Assembly: GCF_001428625.1 (NCBI RefSeq)
Contig: NZ_LMIE01000034.1
Coordinates: 62,001 to 126,000 of the forward strand
DNA length: 64,000 nucleotides
Source of the DNA: Hydrogenophaga sp. Root209
Lineage (GTDB): Bacteria > Pseudomonadota > Gammaproteobacteria > Burkholderiales > Burkholderiaceae_C
Reading direction: 5' to 3'
The position numbers and the translations under genes were made by a program. Shown here piece after piece: positions 8,637 to 17,003 of this stretch. How positions within the stretch are numbered: the stretch's first letter is position 1; each line of letters opens with the position of its first letter. The notes beneath the pieces are model-generated. The model saw only the letters and a list, made by a program, of their open reading frames with translations. It ran no database searches and was not told the DNA's origin.

Positions 8637-10585
8637 GGTGTGTGTGTCTGGTCGATGTCGGTGGCCACCACGGTTGCGCGCAACACGCCCTGGCGGCCGT
8701 CCTGGTAGGTCACGGCTATTTCGCAGGCAATGTCGGCGGCACCTGCATACAGTCCGTCAATCAGCGCCCCGTAGCGCACCTCGAGAAACTCTCGACGCAG
8801 CTTGCGCGTGCGCGTCAGTTCGCCTTCGTCGGGATCAAGCTCCTTCGGAAAATTGGCAAAACGCACCACCCGCGAGCCTTCGGGCAGCAGTTTGTTGATG
8901 CGGCGGATTTCGCCCTGCACCAGTTGCCGCACCTCGGGCCGCTGCGATAGGTCGGTGAAGGTGGAGAATGCGATGCGCCGCTCCTCGGCCCAGCGGCTGG
9001 TCACAGCCATGTCGATGTTGATCAGCGCGCCAACCCAGGGCCGGGTGGCGTCGCCCAGCACCATCACGTCCTTGATAAAGGGCGAAAAGCGCAACCGGGT
9101 CTCGATGAACTGCGGGGGATACGGGTGACCGCTGGCGAGTTTGACCAAGTGTTCCACCCGGTCGAGGTAGACAAGTTCTCCGCGCTCGGTCTTGCGCACT
9201 GCGTCACCGCTGACGTACCAGCCGTCGCGCTGGATGGTGGCGGTCTTCTCGGGCTTGCCCCAGTAGCCGAGAAAGCCGGTACCTCCGCGCAGCAACAGTT
9301 CGCCATTGTCCTCAATGCGCGATTCCAGCGGCGCGCCGAAGGCAGGGTCCACATCCAGTAGCGGGCCCACGGTTTCGAGGTCGCAGCGCTCGCCGCGGTG
9401 GCCAGCAATCAGACCAAACTCCGAGCAGCCATAAATATTGCGCAAGTGGACGCCCATGGCGTGAAATAAGCGAAACACGTCGGGTGCCATGGCGGTGCCG
9501 CCTGAAACCGCGACATCGCTGCGAATAAAGCCGAACTGATCGCGCACCGGGCGCAGGGCCAGCGCCTCGGCCACAGGCAGCAGCAGGCGCGACAGCCACG
9601 GTGCCGCGCGCCCTTCGAGTCGCGCCACATGCACGTCATGGCCGATGCGGATGCCCCAGCGGTAGATGCCGCGTGCCATCCAACTCGCGGCGAGCATGCG
9701 CGCCTCGATGGTGGCGGCGATGTTCTCCCATTGGCGCGGGCCAAACAGCACGATGTGCGGCGCAAGTTCGCGCACGTTGGGCAAGACCTGGTCGGGGCCT
9801 TCCGGGAAGTTGACCACCAGCGGCGTGATCAGCCCGAGGGTCACGCCCAGCAACTGCTCGGTGATCCAGGCCAGCGGCGTGTAAGACAAATATTCCATGC
9901 CGGCTTCCAGCGGCAACGCGCTCCTCATCCGAACCGCGTTGTCCATCAGCCAGCGGTGGCTGATCATCACGCCCTTGGGCTTGCTGGTGGTGCCGGAGGT
10001 GTAGGTCAGTAGTGCCAAATCGTCCGCTTGGCCGGCGTTGACTTCACGTTCGAAGCGCTGCGGGTGCCTCTCGTGCTGGCGCCGACCTTCAGCGGTCAGG
10101 TCATCAAAGGATTGCAGCAGCGTATGCCGGTACGACCACATGCCCGAGTTGTCCCAGTAGGCGATGCCCCGGATGTCGGGCAGCCGCTCCAGCAGCGCAA
10201 GCGCCTTGTCAACCTGCTCCTGATCCTGCGCGAAGATGAAGCGGGCCTTTGAATCCTCGCACAGGTAGTGCAACTCGTCGACGGTGGCGTCAGGGTAGAC
10301 CGATACGATTTTGACGCCCAGTGACTGGGCCGCAAACAGCGCCCAGTAGTGCTCTGGTTCGTTCTCGCCGATCACAATCGCGGTTTCGCCACGCTGCAGG
10401 CCCTGCGCCGCCGCGCCAAGCGCAATGCTGCGCGTTCGATCAAACACGTCGGCCCATGTATGGCAGCGCCACATACCTTTGCGCTTGACGCGCTGCGCCA
10501 GCAACTGTGGATGTTCCCGGGCGTGGGCGAACAACTTCTGCGGCAGGGTCATGACGACTTCTGGGGCGGGGTCGGTCGCACTCAT
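8633..10585 (-). CDS. AMP-dependent acyl-CoA synthetase/ligase (long-chain FadD-like)
   Basis: A 650-residue ATP-dependent acyl-CoA ligase that would activate the imported acid with CoA. The AMP-binding P-loop reads YTSGTTSKPKGVMISH (about residue 194), and later come IYGCSEFG and DGWYVSGDAV. The long form without a compact terminal lid Lys motif (TRTRKLRREFLEVRYG instead) is typical of long-chain/FadD15-type enzymes. The gene is inserted between livG and livH and overlaps both by 4 nt, so its substrate is very probably the transporter cargo (vectorial acylation). The chemical identity of the acid cannot be deduced. Confidence 0.88.
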   Translation of the reverse strand: MSATDPAPEVVMTLPQKLFAHAREHPQLLAQRVKRKGMWRCHTWADVFDRTRSIALGAAAQGLQRGETAIVIGENEPEHYWALFAAQSLGVKIVSVYPDATVDELHYLCEDSKARFIFAQDQEQVDKALALLERLPDIRGIAYWDNSGMWSYRHTLLQSFDDLTAEGRRQHERHPQRFEREVNAGQADDLALLTYTSGTTSKPKGVMISHRWLMDNAVRMRSALPLEAGMEYLSYTPLAWITEQLLGVTLGLITPLVVNFPEGPDQVLPNVRELAPHIVLFGPRQWENIAATIEARMLAASWMARGIYRWGIRIGHDVHVARLEGRAAPWLSRLLLPVAEALALRPVRDQFGFIRSDVAVSGGTAMAPDVFRLFHAMGVHLRNIYGCSEFGLIAGHRGERCDLETVGPLLDVDPAFGAPLESRIEDNGELLLRGGTGFLGYWGKPEKTATIQRDGWYVSGDAVRKTERGELVYLDRVEHLVKLASGHPYPPQFIETRLRFSPFIKDVMVLGDATRPWVGALINIDMAVTSRWAEERRIAFSTFTDLSQRPEVRQLVQGEIRRINKLLPEGSRVVRFANFPKELDPDEGELTRTRKLRREFLEVRYGALIDGLYAGAADIACEIAVTYQDGRQGVLRATVVATDIDQTHTP

Positions 10586-11382
10586 GCCGCTGCTCCCAAG
10601 TAGGCCTGGATCACGGCCGGGTCGGCCTGCACTTGTGCAGGCGTGCCGTCGGCGATCTTGCGGCCAAAGTCGAGCACCGCCACGCGGTCTGCCAGATCCA
10701 TGACCACCCCCATGTCGTGCTCCACTAGCACAACCGGGATGCGCTTGGCCTCGCGCACGTCTATGATGAAACGGGCCAGATCTTCTTTTTCTTCGGTGTT
10801 CATGCCGGCCATGGGTTCATCCATTAACAGAACCTTGGGTTCCATCGCCAACGCACGGCCCAGGTCAACGCGCTTGCGAAGACCGTAGCCGAGCGCGCCT
10901 ACCGGCTGGTGGCGGATATTCTCAATTTCAAGGAAGTCGATGATTTCCTCGACTGCTTCCCGGTGCAGCGTTTCTTCACGCTGGGTCCAGGGAAAGTAGA
11001 GAAATGCCTGCGCCAGATTTGATCTCATCTTGCTGTAGCGGCCGACCAGGATGTTGTCGATCACGCTCATGTTGGAGAACAAATGGGTGCCCTGAAAAGT
11101 GCGCACCACGCCTTCGCGCGCGATCTGGTGCACCGCGCGGCCTTTGATGTCTTGACCACGGTAGTGAACGCTGCCTTGTTGCGGCAGATAGAAGCCGCTG
11201 AGCACGTTCATCAAAGAGCTCTTGCCCGCGCCGTTGGGCCCAATGATGGCCAGCAGCTCGTTGTCACGCACATCGATGGCGACCTCGGCCAGCGCGGTGA
11301 CACCGCCAAAGCGCAAGGTGATGTCCCGCGCCTGCAGCACCGAAGCCTCGCTGGATGGGCTAATCGAGGAGTTAGAGGTCAT
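10582..11382 (-). CDS. Branched-chain amino acid-type ABC transporter ATP-binding protein (LivG-like)
   Basis: A 266-residue ATPase subunit. Walker A is GPNGAGKSS (about residues 49-57) and Walker B is VLLMDEPMAGMN. The ABC signature is degenerate: where LSGGQ is expected the protein reads ALGYGLRKRVDLGRAL, a form seen in several Liv-type LivG proteins of aromatic-acid importers. Its stop overlaps the ligase start by 4 nt, and it begins 3 nt after the dehydrogenase stop. Confidence 0.9.
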   Translation of the reverse strand: MTSNSSISPSSEASVLQARDITLRFGGVTALAEVAIDVRDNELLAIIGPNGAGKSSLMNVLSGFYLPQQGSVHYRGQDIKGRAVHQIAREGVVRTFQGTHLFSNMSVIDNILVGRYSKMRSNLAQAFLYFPWTQREETLHREAVEEIIDFLEIENIRHQPVGALGYGLRKRVDLGRALAMEPKVLLMDEPMAGMNTEEKEDLARFIIDVREAKRIPVVLVEHDMGVVMDLADRVAVLDFGRKIADGTPAQVQADPAVIQAYLGAAA

Positions 11383-11385
11383 GGG

Positions 11386-12546
11386 TTAGGAGAAGGCGTT
11401 GATGCCGGTCAGGGCGCGGCCAATGATGAGTTTCTGGATTTCGGTGGTGCCGTCGGGAATCGGCATCATGCGTGCGTTTCTGAACAACAATTCAACGCCG
11501 AAGTCTTTGGTTATGCCGTTGCCGCCGTGAATCTGCACTGCTTTCGACGTGACATTGACCGCCATCTCGGTCGCGTACCATTTGGCCATGGCGCTTTGCA
11601 CCTCGCTGCGCACGCCGTGGTCGATCAGGTTGAAGGCGCGGTAGACCAGCAGACGCGCGGCGTCGAGTTCGGTCGCGGCTTCGGCAAGCATGCCCTGGAT
11701 CAATTGATGGCCGCCGATGGGCTTGCCATGCTGGCGGCGTTCCTTCGAATAGGCCACCGCCTTGTCGAGCGCCGCCTGTGCGATGCCCACCGAGGTAAGA
11801 CCGACCATAGGACGCGCTTTCTCGAACAGCACCATGGTGTTCTTCAGGCCGGTGCCGGGGGCTATCATCATGTTGGCGGCCGGCACGCGCGCGCCATCGA
11901 AGAACAGCTGAGCGGTCGAGGTGCTGTTGAGCCCGAGCTTGTCGATGTTGCGGCTTTCGTAGCCGTGTTCGGCGCGGTCCACCAAGATCATCGAGATGGC
12001 GCCAGAACCTTCTTGTGAGGTACGCACGATGACCATGCAAAAGTCGGAGTAGTGGCCGTTGGATATCCAGGTTTTCTCCCCGGTGACAATGTAGTGGTCG
12101 CCATCGCGCTGGGCACGGCAGGTGACTTCAGCCACGTTGGAGCCGACCCCGGGCTCGCTGATGCCGCTGCAGGCAATGATTTCGGCGCGTACCATGCGTG
12201 GCAAATATTTCTCACGCATGGCCACGTTCGTGCAGACCTCCAGCGAATAGGCGCCGAGCTGCTGAATCAACAGCGAGATTGCCACGTCGCCGGAGATGCG
12301 AGCGAGTTGCTCATACATCAGTGCATAGGTGAGCCAGGGCATGCCCAGACCACCATGTTCCTCGGCAATGATGCCGTTGCCGCCCATGCCGTAGGGCAGC
12401 ATCTTCTGGAAGATCTCCAGCATCACCTCTTTTTCAATTAGCTTGTCGGGCTGGTAGCGTTCGACAATCGGACGCAGTTCGGTCTCCAGGAAGCGAGTGA
12501 AGCCTTCCACGGCCATGCGCTGTTCTTCGGTGGGGAGGAAATTCAT
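11386..12546 (-). CDS. Acyl-CoA dehydrogenase with Asp at the usual catalytic Glu site
   Basis: A 386-residue flavin-dependent acyl-CoA dehydrogenase that would introduce the alpha,beta double bond and pass electrons to EtfAB. Family landmarks are the flavin loop ACSGISEPGVGSN and the C-terminal block with QIHGGNGITKDFGVE. At the position of the medium-chain enzyme catalytic Glu (YEGTSEIQ) this protein reads IPDGTTEIQ, so the base would be Asp; the alternative isovaleryl-type Glu position is Ala (in EKARPMVG). From memory, Asp at this site is reported for alicyclic acyl-CoA dehydrogenases. It lies between the SDR and LivG genes. Confidence 0.88.
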   Translation of the reverse strand: MNFLPTEEQRMAVEGFTRFLETELRPIVERYQPDKLIEKEVMLEIFQKMLPYGMGGNGIIAEEHGGLGMPWLTYALMYEQLARISGDVAISLLIQQLGAYSLEVCTNVAMREKYLPRMVRAEIIACSGISEPGVGSNVAEVTCRAQRDGDHYIVTGEKTWISNGHYSDFCMVIVRTSQEGSGAISMILVDRAEHGYESRNIDKLGLNSTSTAQLFFDGARVPAANMMIAPGTGLKNTMVLFEKARPMVGLTSVGIAQAALDKAVAYSKERRQHGKPIGGHQLIQGMLAEAATELDAARLLVYRAFNLIDHGVRSEVQSAMAKWYATEMAVNVTSKAVQIHGGNGITKDFGVELLFRNARMMPIPDGTTEIQKLIIGRALTGINAFS

Positions 12547-12577
12547 GGTGCTGGTCTCGGTGTGTTGTCGGTCTCGT

Positions 12578-13345
12578 TCAGCGAGTGCTCATGCGTGCAC
12601 CGGCATCAATGTGCAAACAGGTCGCATTGATATAGGGGTTCTCGACGATGGAGCGCACCAGGTGGGCCAGCTCGCTGGCTTGACCCATGCGGCGCGGGAA
12701 CAGAATCATGCGGTCAACGATGGCCTGTGCGACCTTCTTTGGCAGGCCCGCGACCATCGGCGTTTCGAACAAGCCCGGCGCAACCGCTACGCAGCGGATG
12801 CCCAGATCGGCCAGGTCCCGTGCCACCGGCAGCGTGAGGCCGATCACCCCGGCCTTGCTGGCGGCGTAGGCCGCCTGTCCCATCTGGCCGTCCTGTGCGG
12901 CACCGGACGACAGGTTGATGATGACGCCGCGCTCATCACCCTCAGGCTCATTGCGCGCCATCGCCACGGCTGCCAGGCGCAGCACGTTGAACGTGCCGGT
13001 CAGGTTGACGGCAATCACCTTGTCCCACAGTGCCAGGGGAAAGGGTTTTCCATCGGAGAAGGTCTTGGCTGCGTCGGGCACGCCAGCGCAGTTGATGCAA
13101 ATGTGAATGGCGCCAAAACGGGCCAGGGTTGCGTCGATGCCCGCCTGCACCTGTGACTCACTGGTGACATCCACCTGCTCGAACATGGCGGCAGAACCCA
13201 GTTCGGTGGCTGCCTGTACACCACGCTCGCTGTCGCGGTCGAACAATGACACCCGCGCGCCGCCTTCGGCGAGCGCATCAGCCACCGCGCGTCCCAGGCC
13301 TGAAGCACCACCTGTGATGATGGCCACCTTGTCGTGAACAATCAT
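12578..13345 (-). CDS. SDR, 3-hydroxyacyl-CoA dehydrogenase-like
   Basis: A 255-residue classical SDR. It has TGGASGLG at the coenzyme site, an acidic FDRDSE after strand 2 that favours NAD, NLSSGAA with the catalytic Ser, and YAASK with Tyr and Lys, so the active site is complete. Closest in style to type-II 3-hydroxyacyl-CoA dehydrogenases (HSD17B10-like), it would oxidise the beta-hydroxyacyl-CoA before thiolysis. The order dehydrogenase, SDR, thiolase, crotonase, dehydrogenase forms a complete beta-oxidation set in this operon. Confidence 0.87.
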   Translation of the reverse strand: MIVHDKVAIITGGASGLGRAVADALAEGGARVSLFDRDSERGVQAATELGSAAMFEQVDVTSESQVQAGIDATLARFGAIHICINCAGVPDAAKTFSDGKPFPLALWDKVIAVNLTGTFNVLRLAAVAMARNEPEGDERGVIINLSSGAAQDGQMGQAAYAASKAGVIGLTLPVARDLADLGIRCVAVAPGLFETPMVAGLPKKVAQAIVDRMILFPRRMGQASELAHLVRSIVENPYINATCLHIDAGARMSTR

Positions 13346-13354
13346 TTTTGCCCT

Positions 13355-14602
13355 TCAGCGACCGAGAATGGTGATGGCGGCCACGGCTTCTTCAATTCCG
13401 AACAGGCCCCCACCGTTTTCTGCAATGGCAAGGCGGGCCCCTTGCACCTGGCGGGCCCCCGCTTCGCCGCGCAACTGCACGACCAGTTCGTGCAACTGAC
13501 CCAGCCCGGTGGCGCCGATCGGGTGCCCCTTGGACTCCAGTCCGCCCGAGGTGTTGATCGGGATGCGTCCGCCAATCGTGGTGTCGCCGCGCTCGGCGAG
13601 CGGCCCGCCTTCGCCGAACGCACAGAAGCCAAGGTTTTCACTCTGCACGATTTCGCCGATGGCGGTGGCATCGTGGACCTCGGCCAGCGAAATGTCTTGC
13701 GGGCCAACGCCTGCGAGTTCGTAGGCTTGTTTGGCAGCCTTGACGGTGATGTGTTGATCCAGGTCTTCAGGGCGGCGGGTGCTGCCGGTGGCAATGACCG
13801 ATGCCAACACCTTGATGGCGCGCCCACGCTTTGCCAGGCGCGCCAGTGCTGCTTCGGAACACACGACGACTGCGGCAGCCCCGTCGCTGATGGGTGCGCA
13901 CATCGGCAGCGTCAATGGGTAGGCGATGGGGGGCGCGGCCAGTACCTCGTCAATGGTGTATGCATTGCGGTATTGCGCCAGCGGGTTGTGCACCGAATGG
14001 CCATGATTCTTGGCCGACACGGCGGCAATTTGTCGCTGCGTGGTGCCGAACTCGCGCATGTGAAAGCGACCAAAGGCGGCGTAAATGTCCATGAACAGGC
14101 TGTAGGGCGCCTTGGACATGGACCCTTCCGGCGGCTCAATACCGTGCCCCATTTGCAGCAGCCTGCGTTTGTTCTCCTCGACCGTGGCCACGTCCCAGGC
14201 GCCGTCGAAGACGCTGAACATTTTGGCTTTGTCGGCGCAAAACATTTTCTCGGCACCAATGGCCAGCGCGATCTCGCCTGCCCCCGAGCGCACGTACTGC
14301 ACCGCCAGGTTGAAAGCCGAGCTGGCACTGGCGCAGGCGTTCTCAATGTTGAAGATCGGGATGGACTCGAAGCCCATCGAACGCAACACAATCTGGCCAC
14401 GGATCATGGTCTGGCCTTCGAGCGCGCCCTGGGTTGCGTTAGAAAAGTATGCCGACTGGATGTCGCTGATGGACAGTCCGGCATCGGCCAGCGCGGCATT
14501 CACAGCAGCGGCGGTCAGTTGCTTGATATCGCGGTCAATAAACTTGCCGGTCGGCGTCATGCCGACGCCGACTACGTAGACGGCGGCTTGCGGGCTGGTC
14601 AT
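13355..14602 (-). CDS. Thiolase of the SCP-x/lipid-transfer type
   Basis: A 415-residue thiolase-fold enzyme that would cleave a 3-oxoacyl-CoA to a shortened acyl-CoA and acetyl- or propionyl-CoA. The nucleophile segment is ENACASASSAF and the His loop is SKGHPIGATG. The C-terminal GGG loop (ENGGGLFGIEEAV) lacks the second Cys of classical degradative thiolases, as in many SCP-x members. The N-terminal pattern VVGVGMTPTGKF is the SCP-x one. It sits 9 nt from the SDR. Carrier-type thiolases of this class often handle branched or sterol-like side chains. Confidence 0.87.
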   Translation of the reverse strand: MTSPQAAVYVVGVGMTPTGKFIDRDIKQLTAAAVNAALADAGLSISDIQSAYFSNATQGALEGQTMIRGQIVLRSMGFESIPIFNIENACASASSAFNLAVQYVRSGAGEIALAIGAEKMFCADKAKMFSVFDGAWDVATVEENKRRLLQMGHGIEPPEGSMSKAPYSLFMDIYAAFGRFHMREFGTTQRQIAAVSAKNHGHSVHNPLAQYRNAYTIDEVLAAPPIAYPLTLPMCAPISDGAAAVVVCSEAALARLAKRGRAIKVLASVIATGSTRRPEDLDQHITVKAAKQAYELAGVGPQDISLAEVHDATAIGEIVQSENLGFCAFGEGGPLAERGDTTIGGRIPINTSGGLESKGHPIGATGLGQLHELVVQLRGEAGARQVQGARLAIAENGGGLFGIEEAVAAITILGR

Positions 14603-14635
14603 GGAAATGCGTCCATTCAGAACAAGTGGGTGAAA

Positions 14636-15481
14636 TCAGTAGCCCTTGAAATCGGGCGTGCGCTTGTCGACGAAAGCCGCGAGGCCCTCTTGTATGTCGT
14701 GCGAATGGCGGTGCGCGTCGAGCACCAGTCGCTCCAGCCGCAGCGCCGAAGCCTGTGGCTGCTCCAGCCCGTCGGCCACGGCCTGTTTCATGCGGCGCAG
14801 CACCAGCGGGCTTTTACTGGCGATGCGCAAGGCGAATTTTTCGACCTCGGACACCAGCTCGGCATCCGGCACAACACGGTTCACCAGGCCCAGCGGAACC
14901 AGTTCGCGTGCGGGCATGGTGTCGCCGGTGAACAGCAGGTATTTGGCGGCGGTGGCGCCGATGCGCCGTGGCAGGATCGCCGCGCCGCCCGCGCCCGGAA
15001 ACACGCCGAAGTTGGCATGTGCGTCGCCGATGCGGGCACTTTCGGCGGCGATGATGAGGTCGCAGGCCATGGCCAGCTCCAGTCCGCCAGCCATCGTCAG
15101 ACCGTTCAGCGCGGCGATGGTGGGTTTGGGGCACATGCGCAGCCGATCCATCATGCCGCCGACGAGATCGAGAAACTCGCCCATCGGGTCGCTCGGGCCG
15201 GGGCCGCCAGCGCTGCTCTCGAACACGCCTTTGAGGTCGGCGCCGGCGCAGAAGGCACGGCCCGCACCGGTCAGCACGATGACGCGGATGGTCGGGTCAC
15301 GCTCGCAATGCGCGGTCGCATCGCGCAATTCGGCGCACATTGTCTCCGACAGCGCATTCATCGCATCGGGCCGATTCAGCGTGATCCACGCCACGGCACC
15401 ACGTTGCTCAAAGCGGATGGTCAACGAGGGTTGCATCTTCAAGGCCTGCTTGTTTGTGTGGTGGTCAGCTGCGCTTGCCAT
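14636..15481 (-). CDS. Enoyl-CoA hydratase/isomerase family protein
   Basis: A crotonase-fold protein of up to 281 residues. The oxyanion segment GRAFCAGADLKGV and the first catalytic-Glu helix GGLELAMACD are present. The second Glu of bona fide hydratases is not: the segment reads DAHANFGVFPGAGG, with His at the expected site, so isomerase, hydrolase or another crotonase reaction is as likely as hydration. Start choice is uncertain. The ATG at 15481 lies 13 nt after the dehydrogenase stop, but the conserved domain starts at ATG 15436 (MQPSLTIRF, 266 residues); neither has a strong ribosome binding site. Confidence 0.82.
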   Translation of the reverse strand: MASAADHHTNKQALKMQPSLTIRFEQRGAVAWITLNRPDAMNALSETMCAELRDATAHCERDPTIRVIVLTGAGRAFCAGADLKGVFESSAGGPGPSDPMGEFLDLVGGMMDRLRMCPKPTIAALNGLTMAGGLELAMACDLIIAAESARIGDAHANFGVFPGAGGAAILPRRIGATAAKYLLFTGDTMPARELVPLGLVNRVVPDAELVSEVEKFALRIASKSPLVLRRMKQAVADGLEQPQASALRLERLVLDAHRHSHDIQEGLAAFVDKRTPDFKGY

Positions 15482-15494
15482 GCGGGTCTGGGAA

Positions 15495-16673
15495 TCAACC
15501 GCGCAGCAGCTCTTCGGCGATGATCATCTTGCGCACCTCGGATGTGCCTGCACCGATCTCGAGGATCTTGATGCAACGGAACAGCCGGTTGATTTCGGAC
15601 TCCCAGATGTAGCCGCTACCGCCATGCACTTGCACGGCCTTGTTGAGCACCCGGTTGCAGGCTTCGCCAGCGTAGAGGATGGACGCTGCGGTGAGCTTGT
15701 GCACATCGCCGCGGCCTCCGCCGCCCACCTCCAGATCATTGACCTCGGCCAGGGTGCGCCAGACCAGGGTTTTCATGGCTTCGATCTCGGTGTACATCTC
15801 GGCCAGCATGGCCTGCACCATCTGGAAGCTGCCGATGGGCTTGCCGAACTGCACGCGCGTCCTGGCGTACTCGACGCTCAATTCGAGTGCACGTTCGCAG
15901 ATGCCCACGCATAAGCCAGCCACCAGCGCGCGCTCCAGATCGAGCCCGCTCATGACGATTTTGACGCCTTCGTTTTCCTTGCCCACCAGGTTGGCTGCCG
16001 GCACGCGGCAGTTGTCGAACACCAGCTCGCCAGTCTGGCTGCCGCGAAAACCCATCTTGATGAGTTTTTGAGCCACCTTGAAGCCGGGGAAATTCTTCTC
16101 GACGATGAAGGCTGAAATGCCCTTGGCACCTAACTCTGGCGCGGTCTTGGCGTAAACCAACAGCACATCGGCCACCGGGCCGTTGGTGATGTAGATCTTG
16201 GTGCCGTTGAGGATGTAATGATCGCCCTCGCGGCGCGCGCTGGTGCGCATGGCGCCCAGCGCATCCGAGCCGGCGCCGGGTTCGGTCAGGCCGAGCGCGC
16301 CGATTTTTGTGCCGTTGCACAGATCGGGCAGGTATTGGCGGCGCTGCGCCTCGTTGGCGTTGCGGAAGATGTTGTTAACGCACAGGTTGTCGTGCGCCGC
16401 CCAGGACAAGGCGATGGCGGGGTTCCAGCGTGCAAAGGCTTGGCAGATCAGGCCCGAGCTGAACAGGTCCATACCCGCGCCGCCATGCTCGGCAGGCACG
16501 GTGGCCCCCATGAAGCCAGCCGCGCCAATTTTCTGGAAGATATCCGACGGCCACCACTCCTCGTCGTCCATGCGGCGGGCGAGTGGTACGAATTCCTTGC
16601 GCGCGAACTTGTCGGCGGCTTCGAGTACGGCGCGGTCGTCGGCGGAGAGAGCAAAACTGCGAGTGGCGGCCAT
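15495..16673 (-). CDS. Acyl-CoA dehydrogenase, isovaleryl-CoA dehydrogenase type
   Basis: A 392-residue acyl-CoA dehydrogenase, first gene of the minus-strand operon. The C-terminal motif is EIGAGTSEVRK, which lacks Glu at the medium-chain site. A Glu is present in LDLERALVAG, the position used as base by isovaleryl- and long-chain dehydrogenases, so branched substrates are plausible. GLTEPGAGSDALG and ITNGPVADVLLVYAKT complete the flavin pocket. The upstream non-coding stretch carries a perfect palindrome at 16758-16772, a good operator candidate for the whole operon. Confidence 0.9.
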   Translation of the reverse strand: MAATRSFALSADDRAVLEAADKFARKEFVPLARRMDDEEWWPSDIFQKIGAAGFMGATVPAEHGGAGMDLFSSGLICQAFARWNPAIALSWAAHDNLCVNNIFRNANEAQRRQYLPDLCNGTKIGALGLTEPGAGSDALGAMRTSARREGDHYILNGTKIYITNGPVADVLLVYAKTAPELGAKGISAFIVEKNFPGFKVAQKLIKMGFRGSQTGELVFDNCRVPAANLVGKENEGVKIVMSGLDLERALVAGLCVGICERALELSVEYARTRVQFGKPIGSFQMVQAMLAEMYTEIEAMKTLVWRTLAEVNDLEVGGGGRGDVHKLTAASILYAGEACNRVLNKAVQVHGGSGYIWESEINRLFRCIKILEIGAGTSEVRKMIIAEELLRG

Positions 16674-17003
16674 ATAGGGATGCCTATCAATGCGTGGGTT
16701 GGGTCAACGGGCCGCGGCGCGCACCAAAGCTGCGCGGACAAGATCTCTTTGGGCTTACCCAATTTAATTGGGCATTGCAAAACTGTCAAGCGTTAGGTAG
16801 GATTCATCGCTGACATTCATTTGTTGTGCCAGAACTGGAGGCGGCGTAAGCGGAGGACGGAATTGGTGCGTATTCATTGACGGTAGCCGTCCGTGACGCA
16901 TTCACCCGTGAGACCTATCGGGTCGTGCCGCTCGCGGCGAGACCATTCATCAGCGTCAAACGAGCTTCAACCTAACGAGACAGCCTTGACCCATGTACTC
17001 GAG
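16674..17003. other. Non-coding region between the minus operon and the ligase pseudogene
   Basis: About 330 nt without a convincing gene, more A+T-rich than its surroundings around 16755-16800. It must hold the promoter of the 12-gene minus operon, and contains the palindrome listed separately. A plus-strand frame that starts at 16893 extends into the pseudogene, but its first 37 codons resemble nothing I recognise. Confidence 0.6.
16758..16772. promoter_or_regulatory. Perfect 7-bp inverted repeat, putative operator
   Basis: CCCAATT-T-AATTGGG is a perfect palindrome with a one-base centre, located 85 nt upstream of the ATG at 16673. Such short symmetrical AT-centred sites are typical of TetR- or MarR-type repressors. 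No such regulator gene is in the window, so the cognate protein would be encoded elsewhere. That it acts as an operator is inferred from symmetry and position only. Confidence 0.45.

Noticed and set aside
13334-15523. A 729-codon open frame on the plus strand
   Set aside because: It runs antisense to the thiolase and crotonase genes, whose proteins show clear family motifs. The translation is His/Gly/Arg-rich with no recognisable domain, a usual artefact of high-GC codon bias.
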